Part shown: piece after piece, positions 41,081 to 49,337 of the stretch
Layout of the letters: every line of letters begins with the position of its first letter
Numbering within the stretch: the first letter of the stretch is position 1
DNA from: Thermoplasmatota archaeon
Lineage (GTDB): Archaea > Thermoplasmatota > E2 > UBA202 > JdFR-43
Length of the DNA stretch: 64,000 nucleotides
NCBI GenBank assembly: GCA_029259055.1
Contig: JAPDJP010000015.1
Span: 27,795 to 91,794, forward strand
Reading direction: 5' to 3'
Program-made: the position numbers and the translations under genes
The notes under the pieces: generated by a model
What the model was told of the DNA's origin: nothing
Databases searched by the model: none
What the model saw: only the letters and a program-made list of their open reading frames with translations

Positions 41081-42230
41081 GAAAATTATAAATGATAAAG
41101 AAGTAATCTTCATTCTGTACAATGTTATTGAAGTAAGGATTCCTAAAAAGATTTATAACTCGTTAAAACAAACTGATGAGGAAATAATAACATTTTGTCC
41201 ATACAAAAATATATATAATGCTATAACAAAAAGAAGATTGTATTACATAACGGAAGAAAGTCAGATACCTCTAATTGGACATACAGCTTTTGGAATAATA
41301 GATAGAGGAACAAATTTAATACAAGTTCGTCCTTGTACAGGTTGCAATTTAAACTGTATTTTTTGCTCAGTTGACGAAGGGAAAAGCAAAACAAGAGTAA
41401 CAGATTATATGGTTGATTTAGAATATCTGGTAAATGAATTTGAAAAAGTTGCGGATTTTAAAAGAAAACATTGTAAAGATGTAACAATAGAAGCCCACAT
41501 AGATGGACAGGGAGAACCCTTTATATATCCATACATAGAAAAATTGATAAAAAAATTGCATGATAAAGCGGATATCGTTTCAGTACAAACGAACGGAACA
41601 TTACTCACAAAAGATATGGTTAGAAGATTGGAAGGATATCTGGATAGAATAAATTTATCAATAAATAGTATGGATGAAAATATGGCTAAATTGTTAGCAG
41701 GCGTTAATACATATGATTTGAAGCATGTTTTAGATGTTGCAGAAGAAATTGCCGTAAGCCAAATAGATTTGTTGCTTGCGCCCGTTTGGGTGCCTGGTTA
41801 TAATGACGAGGATATCAGAAAAATAGTTGAATTTGGGAAAAAAATTGGAGCTGGTAAAAAATGGAAAGGATTTGGTATTCAAAAGTATGTAAAGTATAAA
41901 TTTGGGAGGAAGCCAAAAAATGTTAGGGTAATGAATTTCAAAGCATTTTATAGGAAGTTGTATGAGATTGGCGAGGAATATAATGAGGAGTTAAGGTTAT
42001 ATCCAAAAGATTTTGGGATAATAAAATGTAAATCTTTGCCAAAAAAATTTAGGGTGGGCGAGAAATTGAAGCTGAAAATTGAGATGCATGGTAGGCTAAA
42101 AAATGAGATGCTTGCTATAGCTAGAGATAGAATCATACAAATTACAGATACAAATAAAAAAGTAGGGGATATAGTGAATGTAAAAATAATAAGGAACAAA
42201 CATAATATATATGTGGCGGAAGAAATATAA
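41070..42230 (+). CDS. Radical SAM protein with C-terminal TRAM domain (COG2100-like)
   Basis: 386 residues. The [4Fe-4S] motif is C-T-G-C-N-L-N-C-I-F-C near 90-100. The spacing of the last three Cys is C-x4-C-x2-C, with an additional first Cys giving C-x2-C-x4-C-x2-C. G-Q-G-E-P-F-I and V-Q-T-N-G-T-L-L follow, as in the family. The last 60 residues (F-R-V-G-E-K-L-K through N-I-Y-V-A-E-E-I) form a TRAM-like OB domain that usually binds RNA. An N-terminal stretch of about 60 residues is unfamiliar. Coupling with the E1-like gene suggests a tRNA or sulfur-related modification; this is inference from gene order. It ends convergently, with stops adjoining the PP-loop gene. Confidence 0.82.
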   Translation: MKYKKIINDKEVIFILYNVIEVRIPKKIYNSLKQTDEEIITFCPYKNIYNAITKRRLYYITEESQIPLIGHTAFGIIDRGTNLIQVRPCTGCNLNCIFCSVDEGKSKTRVTDYMVDLEYLVNEFEKVADFKRKHCKDVTIEAHIDGQGEPFIYPYIEKLIKKLHDKADIVSVQTNGTLLTKDMVRRLEGYLDRINLSINSMDENMAKLLAGVNTYDLKHVLDVAEEIAVSQIDLLLAPVWVPGYNDEDIRKIVEFGKKIGAGKKWKGFGIQKYVKYKFGRKPKNVRVMNFKAFYRKLYEIGEEYNEELRLYPKDFGIIKCKSLPKKFRVGEKLKLKIEMHGRLKNEMLAIARDRIIQITDTNKKVGDIVNVKIIRNKHNIYVAEEI

Positions 42231-43946
42231 TCATTTAAAAACAATTACAGGACATTCATACATACATTCCAGACAATGTTTACATTTATCGCTAATAAAC
42301 GCTTTTCCATTTTTTATATAGATTGCATCGCATTTGGTAACGCATACCCCACATCCAACACAATTTATTGCTCTATATACAAGATCTTTTACAATTTCTT
42401 CCTTATCACTGGCTTTTATTTCCTTTAAAATTTCAATTTTTATACCATTAACTTCATATTTTCCCGTATTGACTTTTCTCACTTTACCCAATATTTTTAA
42501 AAAGTTCTCTATCCTGTGTTCATTTCCTTTAGTTATATATTCTCTTTCCTCCTTTATTTCGTATTTTATATTACTCCATTTTGGCGGGTTCCTCCATCTC
42601 CATAACCCCAAATCAATCCATTCTTTCGGCAAATTATGTTTAATAGAAAATTCTCTAAGTTTTCCTTCAAATTTTTCCCAATCCTTATGTCTCTTTAATT
42701 CAAATTCAGCCATGTTACAGGCTGGACAGAGCCAGCAACCTATTCTGTAAAATCCTTCTTCATATAATTTATTCCATTTTGCCTTCTTTAAAAAAAGGTA
42801 TAACCATACATGTAAGGCAGTCCAATTCTGAATAGGAGAGACAGCAATCTGTCCATGAACCCATGGATTTTTCCATATTTTGCCATGTTCCGCTCTCTTT
42901 TCAGATTCATATCTCCTTTGACCAATAAAAGATAAAATTCCGTTTGGAAACTCTCTCTTTATTAATTTTGCTATAACCCCTAGTTTACAAGTTTTACAAC
43001 ACCACCTATAATCTTTGGCTGGCGGACCAAAAAAATCTATGCTCCTCCAAAATATATCACCAGCTTTTTCTTCTAATAGATTTAAGTTATATTTTCCAGC
43101 AACTTCATATACATGCTCAATGGTTTCTTCAAATTCAAGGCCAGTATCCGCAAAAATCATGGGTAATTCATAACCAGCATCTAAAAGTAAAAGAAGGGTG
43201 GCTAAGCTATCTTTCCCTCCACTAAATGAAATGGCAGGCTTTAAGTTGTATTTACTCATTACTTCATCTATAAATTTTATCTCCTTACCCACCATACTTA
43301 AAATAACATCTTTATTTGCATCAATAACATCCTTCCAACTTATTCCTTTATTCTTTTCTGCATCTTCATACCCCCTCCACCTTATTTTTACAGCAACACC
43401 TCTATTTTTCATTTCATTGCCATCCATCTTTGCTTTTCCTGTTGCTACAACTCTTCCATCTTCATCCAAAACTATTACTTCATCGCCAGCTTTTATCTCC
43501 TCGCTCGCCTCCTTTACGCCGGGTGCCATCAGATTTGAGCTTTTTAGGATGGAAGGAATTGCTCCTTTATCAGCAACAACATATCCTCTTTTTATGTTAA
43601 GTAAAGATGCATACCAAGGACGAGGCTGGAATTTATAAGTTTTAGTCCATATATCATAAAATAGATTGCCAGCAACTTTTCCATCTATGATTACCTCATC
43701 ATTTTTATCTATTGCTGGCAAATTATTTAATAAAATAACATTTGGTAAATAAGAAGAACCAAATTGTTTTTCTATAACTTTTTTGAGTAAATTTATATCG
43801 TATTTAAAAGCTGGTCTTATATCTCCTGGAGGAGTTATATTAACTTTCCTAGCAACATTTCCGCATTTACATCTATTTTTAAGTAAAGGCAAATTACATG
43901 CATCGCAATGATGTAATACAAGTTTCCCTAATCTAATCACACTCAT
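42231..43946 (-). CDS. PP-loop ATPase (PAPS reductase-like) with zinc ribbon, PUA and ferredoxin domains
   Basis: 571 residues with four modules. A zinc ribbon (C-D-A-C then C-K-C-G, residues 14-28) comes first; then a PUA-like domain (about 120-190, G-Y-V-V-A-D-K-G-A-I-P); then a PP-loop pyrophosphatase of the PAPS-reductase/CysH type with S-F-S-G-G-K-D-S near 240. Cys residues follow in R-W-C-C-K-T-C and G-C-W-L-C-P-A-C. At the C-terminus are two [4Fe-4S] ferredoxin motifs (C-V-G-C-G-V-C-V-T-K-C and C-K-H-C-L-E-C-M-Y-E-C). PUA and PP-loop together suggest sulfur transfer to tRNA rather than sulfate reduction. Archaeal proteins of this architecture are known but their substrate is not settled. 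Confidence 0.85.
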   Translation of the reverse strand: MSVIRLGKLVLHHCDACNLPLLKNRCKCGNVARKVNITPPGDIRPAFKYDINLLKKVIEKQFGSSYLPNVILLNNLPAIDKNDEVIIDGKVAGNLFYDIWTKTYKFQPRPWYASLLNIKRGYVVADKGAIPSILKSSNLMAPGVKEASEEIKAGDEVIVLDEDGRVVATGKAKMDGNEMKNRGVAVKIRWRGYEDAEKNKGISWKDVIDANKDVILSMVGKEIKFIDEVMSKYNLKPAISFSGGKDSLATLLLLLDAGYELPMIFADTGLEFEETIEHVYEVAGKYNLNLLEEKAGDIFWRSIDFFGPPAKDYRWCCKTCKLGVIAKLIKREFPNGILSFIGQRRYESEKRAEHGKIWKNPWVHGQIAVSPIQNWTALHVWLYLFLKKAKWNKLYEEGFYRIGCWLCPACNMAEFELKRHKDWEKFEGKLREFSIKHNLPKEWIDLGLWRWRNPPKWSNIKYEIKEEREYITKGNEHRIENFLKILGKVRKVNTGKYEVNGIKIEILKEIKASDKEEIVKDLVYRAINCVGCGVCVTKCDAIYIKNGKAFISDKCKHCLECMYECPVIVFK

Positions 43947-43981
43947 ATATTCTCTTTTGTTATTTTTATTTGATGCTATTT

Positions 43982-44305
43982 TTATTTGACGCTAAGAACC
44001 AACAATATTGCTAAAGCAAGCGTTTCAAATAAATGGGGAACAAAAGGATAGAAGAAAATCATTATCTTTTGCACAAATAAAACACCTATGAAGAAAACCA
44101 AGCCTAAAGTGAAAGATGATTTTGTTTTTAGATAGCTGTTTAAATAGATAATGAGTAAGGTGAGCAAAAGCGCAATATTTAATATGATGGAAATGACATA
44201 TAGAAGTTTAAAAGCTGGTCTATTAAATCTCGCTAATCCTTCAGCATTTGCCGAAATAAAGGATGAAAGAAGTAACCCAACCACTATAAATACTACCCAT
44301 TTCAT
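43982..44305 (-). CDS. Small membrane protein, three helices, function unknown
   Basis: 107 residues. An N-terminal helix (about 1-20, possibly a signal) is followed by a short outside loop (A-E-G-L-A-R-F-N-R-P) and three further hydrophobic helices. The ATG at 44305 lies one base beyond the stop of the ArsR-type regulator, so the two are cotranscribed. Regulator plus small membrane protein pairs like this are common in archaea, but their job is not known. I recognise no catalytic or transport motif. Confidence 0.7.
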   Translation of the reverse strand: MKWVVFIVVGLLLSSFISANAEGLARFNRPAFKLLYVISIILNIALLLTLLIIYLNSYLKTKSSFTLGLVFFIGVLFVQKIMIFFYPFVPHLFETLALAILLVLSVK

Positions 44306-44306
44306 G

Positions 44307-44621
44307 TTATCTCATCTCCTTTTTCTTTATTTTATTTTTCCCAATTTTATCCCAAATCTCATAAAAATATTTCATATTTTGCTCAAGCAATTCTGATATA
44401 AAATAAACTTTTGCATATCCTTCCCCCATAGATGTGACGAGGCTATTTTTTTCTAAAATTTTTAAATGATGTCTTACTGTTTTATAATCCAAATCCAGCT
44501 CCTTAGCCAGTTCATTTGCATTCATCGGTTTATTTGCCAGAATCTCAATTATTCTACCTCTATTAATTCCCCCCACGGTACCCGCCAGGAGCCACCACAA
44601 TATCTTCTTAATAGGATTCAA
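44307..44621 (-). CDS. ArsR-type winged-helix transcription regulator
   Basis: 104 residues with an ArsR-like winged helix: G-R-I-I-E-I-L-A, recognition region N-A-N-E-L-A-K-E-L-D-L-D-Y-K-T-V-R-H-H-L-K-I-L-E, and wing S-L-V-T-S-M-G-E-G-Y-A-K-V-Y. No Cys metal site is present, so it is not a metal sensor. The only in-frame start before a stop is TTG 44621; a TATA-like tract on the minus strand near 44643-44655 puts the transcription start almost exactly there. It is the first gene of a pair with the membrane protein and is divergent from pyrG. Confidence 0.85.
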   Translation of the reverse strand: MNPIKKILWWLLAGTVGGINRGRIIEILANKPMNANELAKELDLDYKTVRHHLKILEKNSLVTSMGEGYAKVYFISELLEQNMKYFYEIWDKIGKNKIKKKEMR

Positions 44622-44705
44622 TGATAAAAATGAAGAAATAGCTTATAATTTTTATTTATAATTCTGACAAGCGATAATTCTTTTAATCGCTTTTTTATTA
44701 TATTT

Positions 44706-46298
44706 ATGCCAAAATACATTATTGTAACAGGCGGAGTATTGTCAGGATTAGGAAAAGGAATAATAACATCCTCGATTGGTTTTTTATTGAAGAAGAGAGA
44801 TTACAATATAACAGCAATAAAAATAGACCCTTACTTGAATTGTGATGCTGGAACAATGAATCCTTTCCAGCATGGAGAAGTATTTGTGTTAGATGATGGG
44901 GGGGAAGTTGATTTAGATTTGGGAAATTATGAAAGATTTTTAGATGTGAATTTGACTAGGGAAAATAACATAACTACTGGCAAAGTTTATAAAAATGTTA
45001 TTGAAAAGGAAAGAAGAGGAGATTATTTGGGGAAGACTGTTCAAATTGTTCCACATATAACGGACGAAATAAAAAATTGGATAAGAAGGGTTGCTGAAGG
45101 ACATGATATATGTATTGTAGAAATAGGAGGAACTGTTGGAGACATTGAATCAATGCCATTTTTAGAAGCGGTAAGGCAATTATATTTAGAGGAGGGAGAA
45201 GGAAATGTTGTTTTTGTTCATACTACATTGGTTCCAATATTAAAAGTTGTTGGTGAACAAAAAACGAAACCCACACAGCATAGCGTAAAGGAATTGAGAG
45301 CAATAGGTATAACTCCTCATATCATAGTTGGAAGATGCAACGAGCCATTGAAAAAGGAAACTAAAGAAAAAATATCTTTATTTTGCAATGTTCCACATGA
45401 AGCAGTATTTTCCTCGCCAGATGTTGAAAGCATATATGAGATTCCTCTTATCCTTGAAAAACAAGGAATAACAAAATATATACTCAAAAAGTTAAATCTC
45501 CCCTATAAAGATGCAAATTTAAAAGAATGGGAAGATTTCGTCGAAAGAATAAAGAAGGGAAGGAAAAAGATAAATATTGCAATGGTTGGAAAATATACTG
45601 CATTAGGGGATTCATATTTAAGTATACTTGAAGCATTTAGACATGCTTCGGCGGAATTAGATGCTAAAGTAAATGTTGTATGGATTGAAGCAGAGGATTT
45701 GGAAACAAATGGAATAGAGAGATTGGAAAAAGTAGATGCTATTCTTGTTCCAGGAGGATTCGGAGAAAGAGGAGTGGAAGGAAAAATAAGAGCAATAGGA
45801 TATGCAAGAGAAAATAAAATACCATTTCTAGGAATTTGCTTTGGCTTTCAGCTTTCTGTAGTTGAGTATGGAAGAAATGTTATTGGCTTGGATTGCCATT
45901 CAACAGAAATTAAAGCTAACACACCTCATCCAATAATAACGATTTTGCCAGAACAATATGGAATAAAGCAATTAGGAGGAACAATGAGGCTGGGCGCGCA
46001 ACCAATCATAATTAAGGAAGGAACTTTAGCATACAGCTTGTACAAAAAGAAAAAAATTTACGAAAGGCACCGCCATAGATATGAAGTAAATCCAGAATAT
46101 ATTGACTTATTAGAAAAAAATGGATTAGTTTTTTCAGGAATAGCAGAAGATAAAATTAGAATGGAAATACTTGAGCTTCCAGAACATCCATATTTTATTG
46201 CATCACAATTTCACCCCGAATTTAAATCACGCCCATTAAAGCCAGCTCCACTGTTTTATGGATTTATAAAATCTGCTATAGAAAAGAAATATGGATAA
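44706..46298 (+). CDS. pyrG: CTP synthase
   Basis: 530 residues. It aminates UTP to CTP with glutamine. The synthetase domain opens with [12 protein letters not shown] and continues with [13 protein letters not shown] and [10 protein letters not shown]. The class I glutaminase domain (about 290-528) has the nucleophile Cys in L-G-I-C-F-G-F-Q-L near 378 and the His-x-Glu pair in F-H-P-E-F. The length is standard. It overlaps a HAD phosphatase gene by 8 bases, and two glycosyltransferases follow, so nucleotide synthesis is linked here to a solute operon. CTTTTAAT near 44680 may be its TATA box. Confidence 0.97.
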   Translation: MPKYIIVTGGVLSGLGKGIITSSIGFLLKKRDYNITAIKIDPYLNCDAGTMNPFQHGEVFVLDDGGEVDLDLGNYERFLDVNLTRENNITTGKVYKNVIEKERRGDYLGKTVQIVPHITDEIKNWIRRVAEGHDICIVEIGGTVGDIESMPFLEAVRQLYLEEGEGNVVFVHTTLVPILKVVGEQKTKPTQHSVKELRAIGITPHIIVGRCNEPLKKETKEKISLFCNVPHEAVFSSPDVESIYEIPLILEKQGITKYILKKLNLPYKDANLKEWEDFVERIKKGRKKINIAMVGKYTALGDSYLSILEAFRHASAELDAKVNVVWIEAEDLETNGIERLEKVDAILVPGGFGERGVEGKIRAIGYARENKIPFLGICFGFQLSVVEYGRNVIGLDCHSTEIKANTPHPIITILPEQYGIKQLGGTMRLGAQPIIIKEGTLAYSLYKKKKIYERHRHRYEVNPEYIDLLEKNGLVFSGIAEDKIRMEILELPEHPYFIASQFHPEFKSRPLKPAPLFYGFIKSAIEKKYG

Positions 46299-46938
46299 AA
46301 TGTATAGGTTAATAATATTTGATATGGATGGAACATTGCTCAAAGAGAGGACAATATTTAGAATAGCAAAAGAGAAAGGATTTTTAGAAAAACTTATCTC
46401 AATTATGGAAGAAAAAATTAAGCCATATGAAAAAACAATATTGATAGCGAAATTGCTTAAATGCATGGATATTGAAGAATTAATCAAAATTTTTAGAAAA
46501 ATTCCATTAAATGAAGGCGCAGAATTTGTTATAAAAAAACTTAAGGAAAAAGGAATTAAAATTGCAATTGCAACAGATAGCTACCAAATCTTCGCCTTAG
46601 ATTTGAAAAAGAGATTGGGAATAGATTTCGTATTTTCCAATGAATTGGTGGTGAAGGATGGGCATGTAACCGGAGAAATAAAAATATGCAATAATGAGCC
46701 AAAATTCATTAATTGCAAGCAACATTCTATATGTAAGAAAGAAATTTTAAACGAATTGTGTAAAAAATTAGGGATAAGAAAGGAAGAAACAATTGCTGTT
46801 GGGGATGGTGAAATAGATATATGCATGATAAAAGAAGCGGGATTGGGAATTGCTTTTAATGGAAATGAAAAAGTAATAAAAAATGCAGATGTTAAAATAG
46901 AAAATCTAGCGGAAATATTAAAATATGTTGTGGATTGA
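46291..46938 (+). CDS. HAD-family phosphatase, candidate glucosyl-3-phosphoglycerate phosphatase
   Basis: 215 residues of the HAD superfamily, SerB-like. Motif I is F-D-M-D-G-T-L near 9-15, motif II A-T-D-S near 94, the Lys of motif III in the C-K-K-E-I-L stretch, and motif [11 protein letters not shown] near 170. A helical C1 cap lies between motifs I and II. It sits between pyrG and a glucosyl-3-phosphoglycerate synthase, with short overlaps, so its likely substrate is glucosyl-3-phosphoglycerate, giving glucosylglycerate. Phosphoserine phosphatase is the alternative from sequence alone. The start could be ATG 46291 or ATG 46300; I kept the first because it overlaps the pyrG stop. Confidence 0.8.
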   Translation: MDKMYRLIIFDMDGTLLKERTIFRIAKEKGFLEKLISIMEEKIKPYEKTILIAKLLKCMDIEELIKIFRKIPLNEGAEFVIKKLKEKGIKIAIATDSYQIFALDLKKRLGIDFVFSNELVVKDGHVTGEIKICNNEPKFINCKQHSICKKEILNELCKKLGIRKEETIAVGDGEIDICMIKEAGLGIAFNGNEKVIKNADVKIENLAEILKYVVD

Positions 46939-46943
46939 TAATT

Positions 46944-48140
46944 ATGGATATAAAGCAAGATGAAGTCACAACATTACATGATATATGCGTGGATAATAAC
47001 GTAATTAACAAACTTAAAGAAGTAGCAGAGGAAAGAAGAGTATCAATAATAATGCCCATGCTATATAAGGAATTAAAAAATGAAACCATTGAAAATATAA
47101 TTGAGGAATTAAATAGATGTGATTTTGTTAAGGAAATAATAATACCTCTTTCAGCTAATGAACAAAAAGAATTTGAAAAGGTAAAGAAAATTTTTTCGAG
47201 GCTTAAAAATGAGCACTACATCATATGGTGTAATGGGCCAAAAATAACAAAATTACTGAACGAATTGAAACAGGAAGGAATAAATGTTATTGATTATAAA
47301 GGGAAAGGGAGAGATGTATGGATTGCTCTAGGAATAGCATGCTTAAATACATATGCAATAGCTTTCCATGATGCAGATATAAAAACATATAGTCATTTGA
47401 TACCAGCAAAACTTCTCTTTCCCCTATTAGAGCCGGAACTTGATTTTAAATTTTGTAAGGGTTATTATGCTAGAATTGATATTAAAAATAAAATAGTTTA
47501 TGGAAGAGTTTTTCGCCTCTTCTTACACCCTCTTCTGAGAGCATTAGCTGATGTTATTGGCTATGAACCAGATTTTTTGAATTTTTTAAAAGCATTTAGA
47601 TATCCATTGGCAGGAGAATTTGCCATGACAAGTGATGTTGCGGTTGATGTTGATGTGCCCGGTGACTGGGGAATTGAAATTGGCGTGCTTGCGGAAATAT
47701 ATAGAAATGTGGCCAGAAAAAGAATTTGCCAAGTTGATTTGGGATTTTATGAACATAAGCATCAGGAAATTGGAGATGAAAAAGGGGGATTGGTTAGAAT
47801 GGTTAAGGATATTTTTAAAACCTTGCTAAGAGTTTTAACAGAGGAAGATCATGTTCAAGTTTCAAAACCCTTTTTAATATCTTTAGGAGTAATTTATCAA
47901 AAAGTTGCTAGGGATTGTATAAGGCAATATCATGCAGATGCTGTTTTTAATAATCTAAAATATGACCGCCATTTAGAAGAAACCATTGTAGAAAAATTTA
48001 GCCAGCATTTAATAGAGGCAGGAATGGAATATTTAGAAAAGCCAGCTGGAGCGAGAATGCCGGATTGGCTGAGAACAATGTCGGCAAGAAGAAAAGTAAG
48101 GGAAGAGCTGTTCGAAATAGTTTTGGAAGAAAATGACTGA
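46944..48140 (+). CDS. gpgS: Glucosyl-3-phosphoglycerate synthase (GT81)
   Basis: 398 residues. It transfers glucose from an NDP-glucose to 3-phosphoglycerate, the first step of glucosylglycerate synthesis. The GT-A fold elements include G-K-G-R-D-V-W-I-A-L-G, the metal-binding F-H-D-A-D-I-K-T-Y near 145, P-L-A-G-E-F-A-M near 220 and D-W-G-I-E-I-G-V-L-A-E-I. The length fits archaeal GpgS. ATG 46944 lies six bases after the HAD stop; a TTG at 46935 is an alternative. Coupled to the HAD gene upstream and overlapping a second glycosyltransferase downstream by 8 bases, it defines a compatible-solute operon. Confidence 0.88.
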   Translation: MDIKQDEVTTLHDICVDNNVINKLKEVAEERRVSIIMPMLYKELKNETIENIIEELNRCDFVKEIIIPLSANEQKEFEKVKKIFSRLKNEHYIIWCNGPKITKLLNELKQEGINVIDYKGKGRDVWIALGIACLNTYAIAFHDADIKTYSHLIPAKLLFPLLEPELDFKFCKGYYARIDIKNKIVYGRVFRLFLHPLLRALADVIGYEPDFLNFLKAFRYPLAGEFAMTSDVAVDVDVPGDWGIEIGVLAEIYRNVARKRICQVDLGFYEHKHQEIGDEKGGLVRMVKDIFKTLLRVLTEEDHVQVSKPFLISLGVIYQKVARDCIRQYHADAVFNNLKYDRHLEETIVEKFSQHLIEAGMEYLEKPAGARMPDWLRTMSARRKVREELFEIVLEEND

Positions 48141-49302
48141 GAAAGTGGATATTGTGGTTGGTATATTGTGTAAGAATGTAGAAACAACTATATTGCATGT
48201 TTTAAATGTTGTTAATGAAGGATTGCACCAATATTTTTCAGATTATAATAAAATGATTGTTGTAAGTGATGGCTTTTCATCTGATAGAACAACAGAACTT
48301 GCAAATCTTTTTCAGCCATATAATGGCATAGAGAAGATTGTTACCGAAGATGTTTTGGAAGGAGGGAAAGGAGCAGGAGTAAAAACGGTGCTTAAAATTG
48401 CAGAGAATGTGGATGCAAAAGCAGTCATTTTGTTAGATGGCGATTTATTAAGTATAAAACCAGAATGGCTTTATGAATTTGCCTCCCCAATTTTATATGG
48501 AAGAGCTGATTTAATAGTTCCATATTATATAAGAGATAAATATGATGGAGTTATAACAAATAACTTGGTTTATCCTTTTACGAGAGCAATATATGGATTA
48601 GATATAAGGCAGCCAATTGCGGGAGAATATGGTTTATCAAAAAATTTATACAAATTGTTATTGAATCATCCATTATTCCCAACCAATTTTGGTATAGATA
48701 TTTTTATTGTTACTACAGCAGCAGTCAATGAAATGGAAATAAGGGAAGGAATTTTTTCGTTAAAAATACATGAATCAACCACTCGCTATTTAGAACCAGA
48801 AACTCTACTAATACCAATGTTCAGACAAGTAACAGGAACAATGTTTGATTTAGCGGAATATTATGAAAACTTCTGGAAAAATAGGAAAAGAATAAAAAGA
48901 AAAAGCATTCAAAGAGGATTTTATGGTAAAAAACCGATTCCCGTAGTTGTAAATATTGATAGAATAAGGGAACATTTTGAGAAAGATTATAAAAATGTAA
49001 GAAAACATATAAAGAAAATCTTACCAAATCTTTTTGAAGAAATAGAAGAAATAAGCAGAAAGATAGAAAAATTTGATGCTGAGATATGGGCGGATATAGT
49101 ATACAATTTTGCCTCCTATTATAAAAGATACAAGGAAAATAAGTATATTGTTTTAGATACTTTAAAGACATTGTGGTTAGGTAGATTTTTAAGTTATGTT
49201 ATTCAAACAAAAGATATGGATTTGATGGAAGCGGAAAGTATTATACAGGAGCAAGCGAAAGTGTTTGAGAAAAAATTCGATTACTTTGTTTCCATTTATT
49301 AA
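48133..49302 (+). CDS. Mannosylglycerate synthase-like / MggA-like glycosyltransferase
   Basis: 389 residues, GT-A glycosyltransferase. D-I-V-V-G-I-L-C-K-N is the first strand, S-D-G-F-S-S-D-R-T follows, the metal-binding L-L-D-G-D-L-L-S-I is near 97, and R-Q-P-I-A-G-E-Y-G-L near 158 is followed by F-G-I-D-I-F-I. This pattern and the helical C-terminal half resemble mannosylglycerate synthase and the enzymes that add mannose to glucosyl(phospho)glycerate. Placed directly after gpgS, it could extend glucosylglycerate to mannosylglucosylglycerate. The sugar donor is not readable from sequence. Confidence 0.75.
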   Translation: MTEKVDIVVGILCKNVETTILHVLNVVNEGLHQYFSDYNKMIVVSDGFSSDRTTELANLFQPYNGIEKIVTEDVLEGGKGAGVKTVLKIAENVDAKAVILLDGDLLSIKPEWLYEFASPILYGRADLIVPYYIRDKYDGVITNNLVYPFTRAIYGLDIRQPIAGEYGLSKNLYKLLLNHPLFPTNFGIDIFIVTTAAVNEMEIREGIFSLKIHESTTRYLEPETLLIPMFRQVTGTMFDLAEYYENFWKNRKRIKRKSIQRGFYGKKPIPVVVNIDRIREHFEKDYKNVRKHIKKILPNLFEEIEEISRKIEKFDAEIWADIVYNFASYYKRYKENKYIVLDTLKTLWLGRFLSYVIQTKDMDLMEAESIIQEQAKVFEKKFDYFVSIY

Positions 49303-49310
49303 TTTTAAAA

Positions 49311-49319
49311 ATTTATAAA
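49311..49319 (+). promoter_or_regulatory. TATA box of ppsA
   Basis: ATTTATAAA lies 19-27 bases before the ppsA ATG at 49338, directly after the previous gene. The transcript would be leaderless. Confidence 0.5.
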
Positions 49320-49337
49320 GATAATAGTTATACTACT

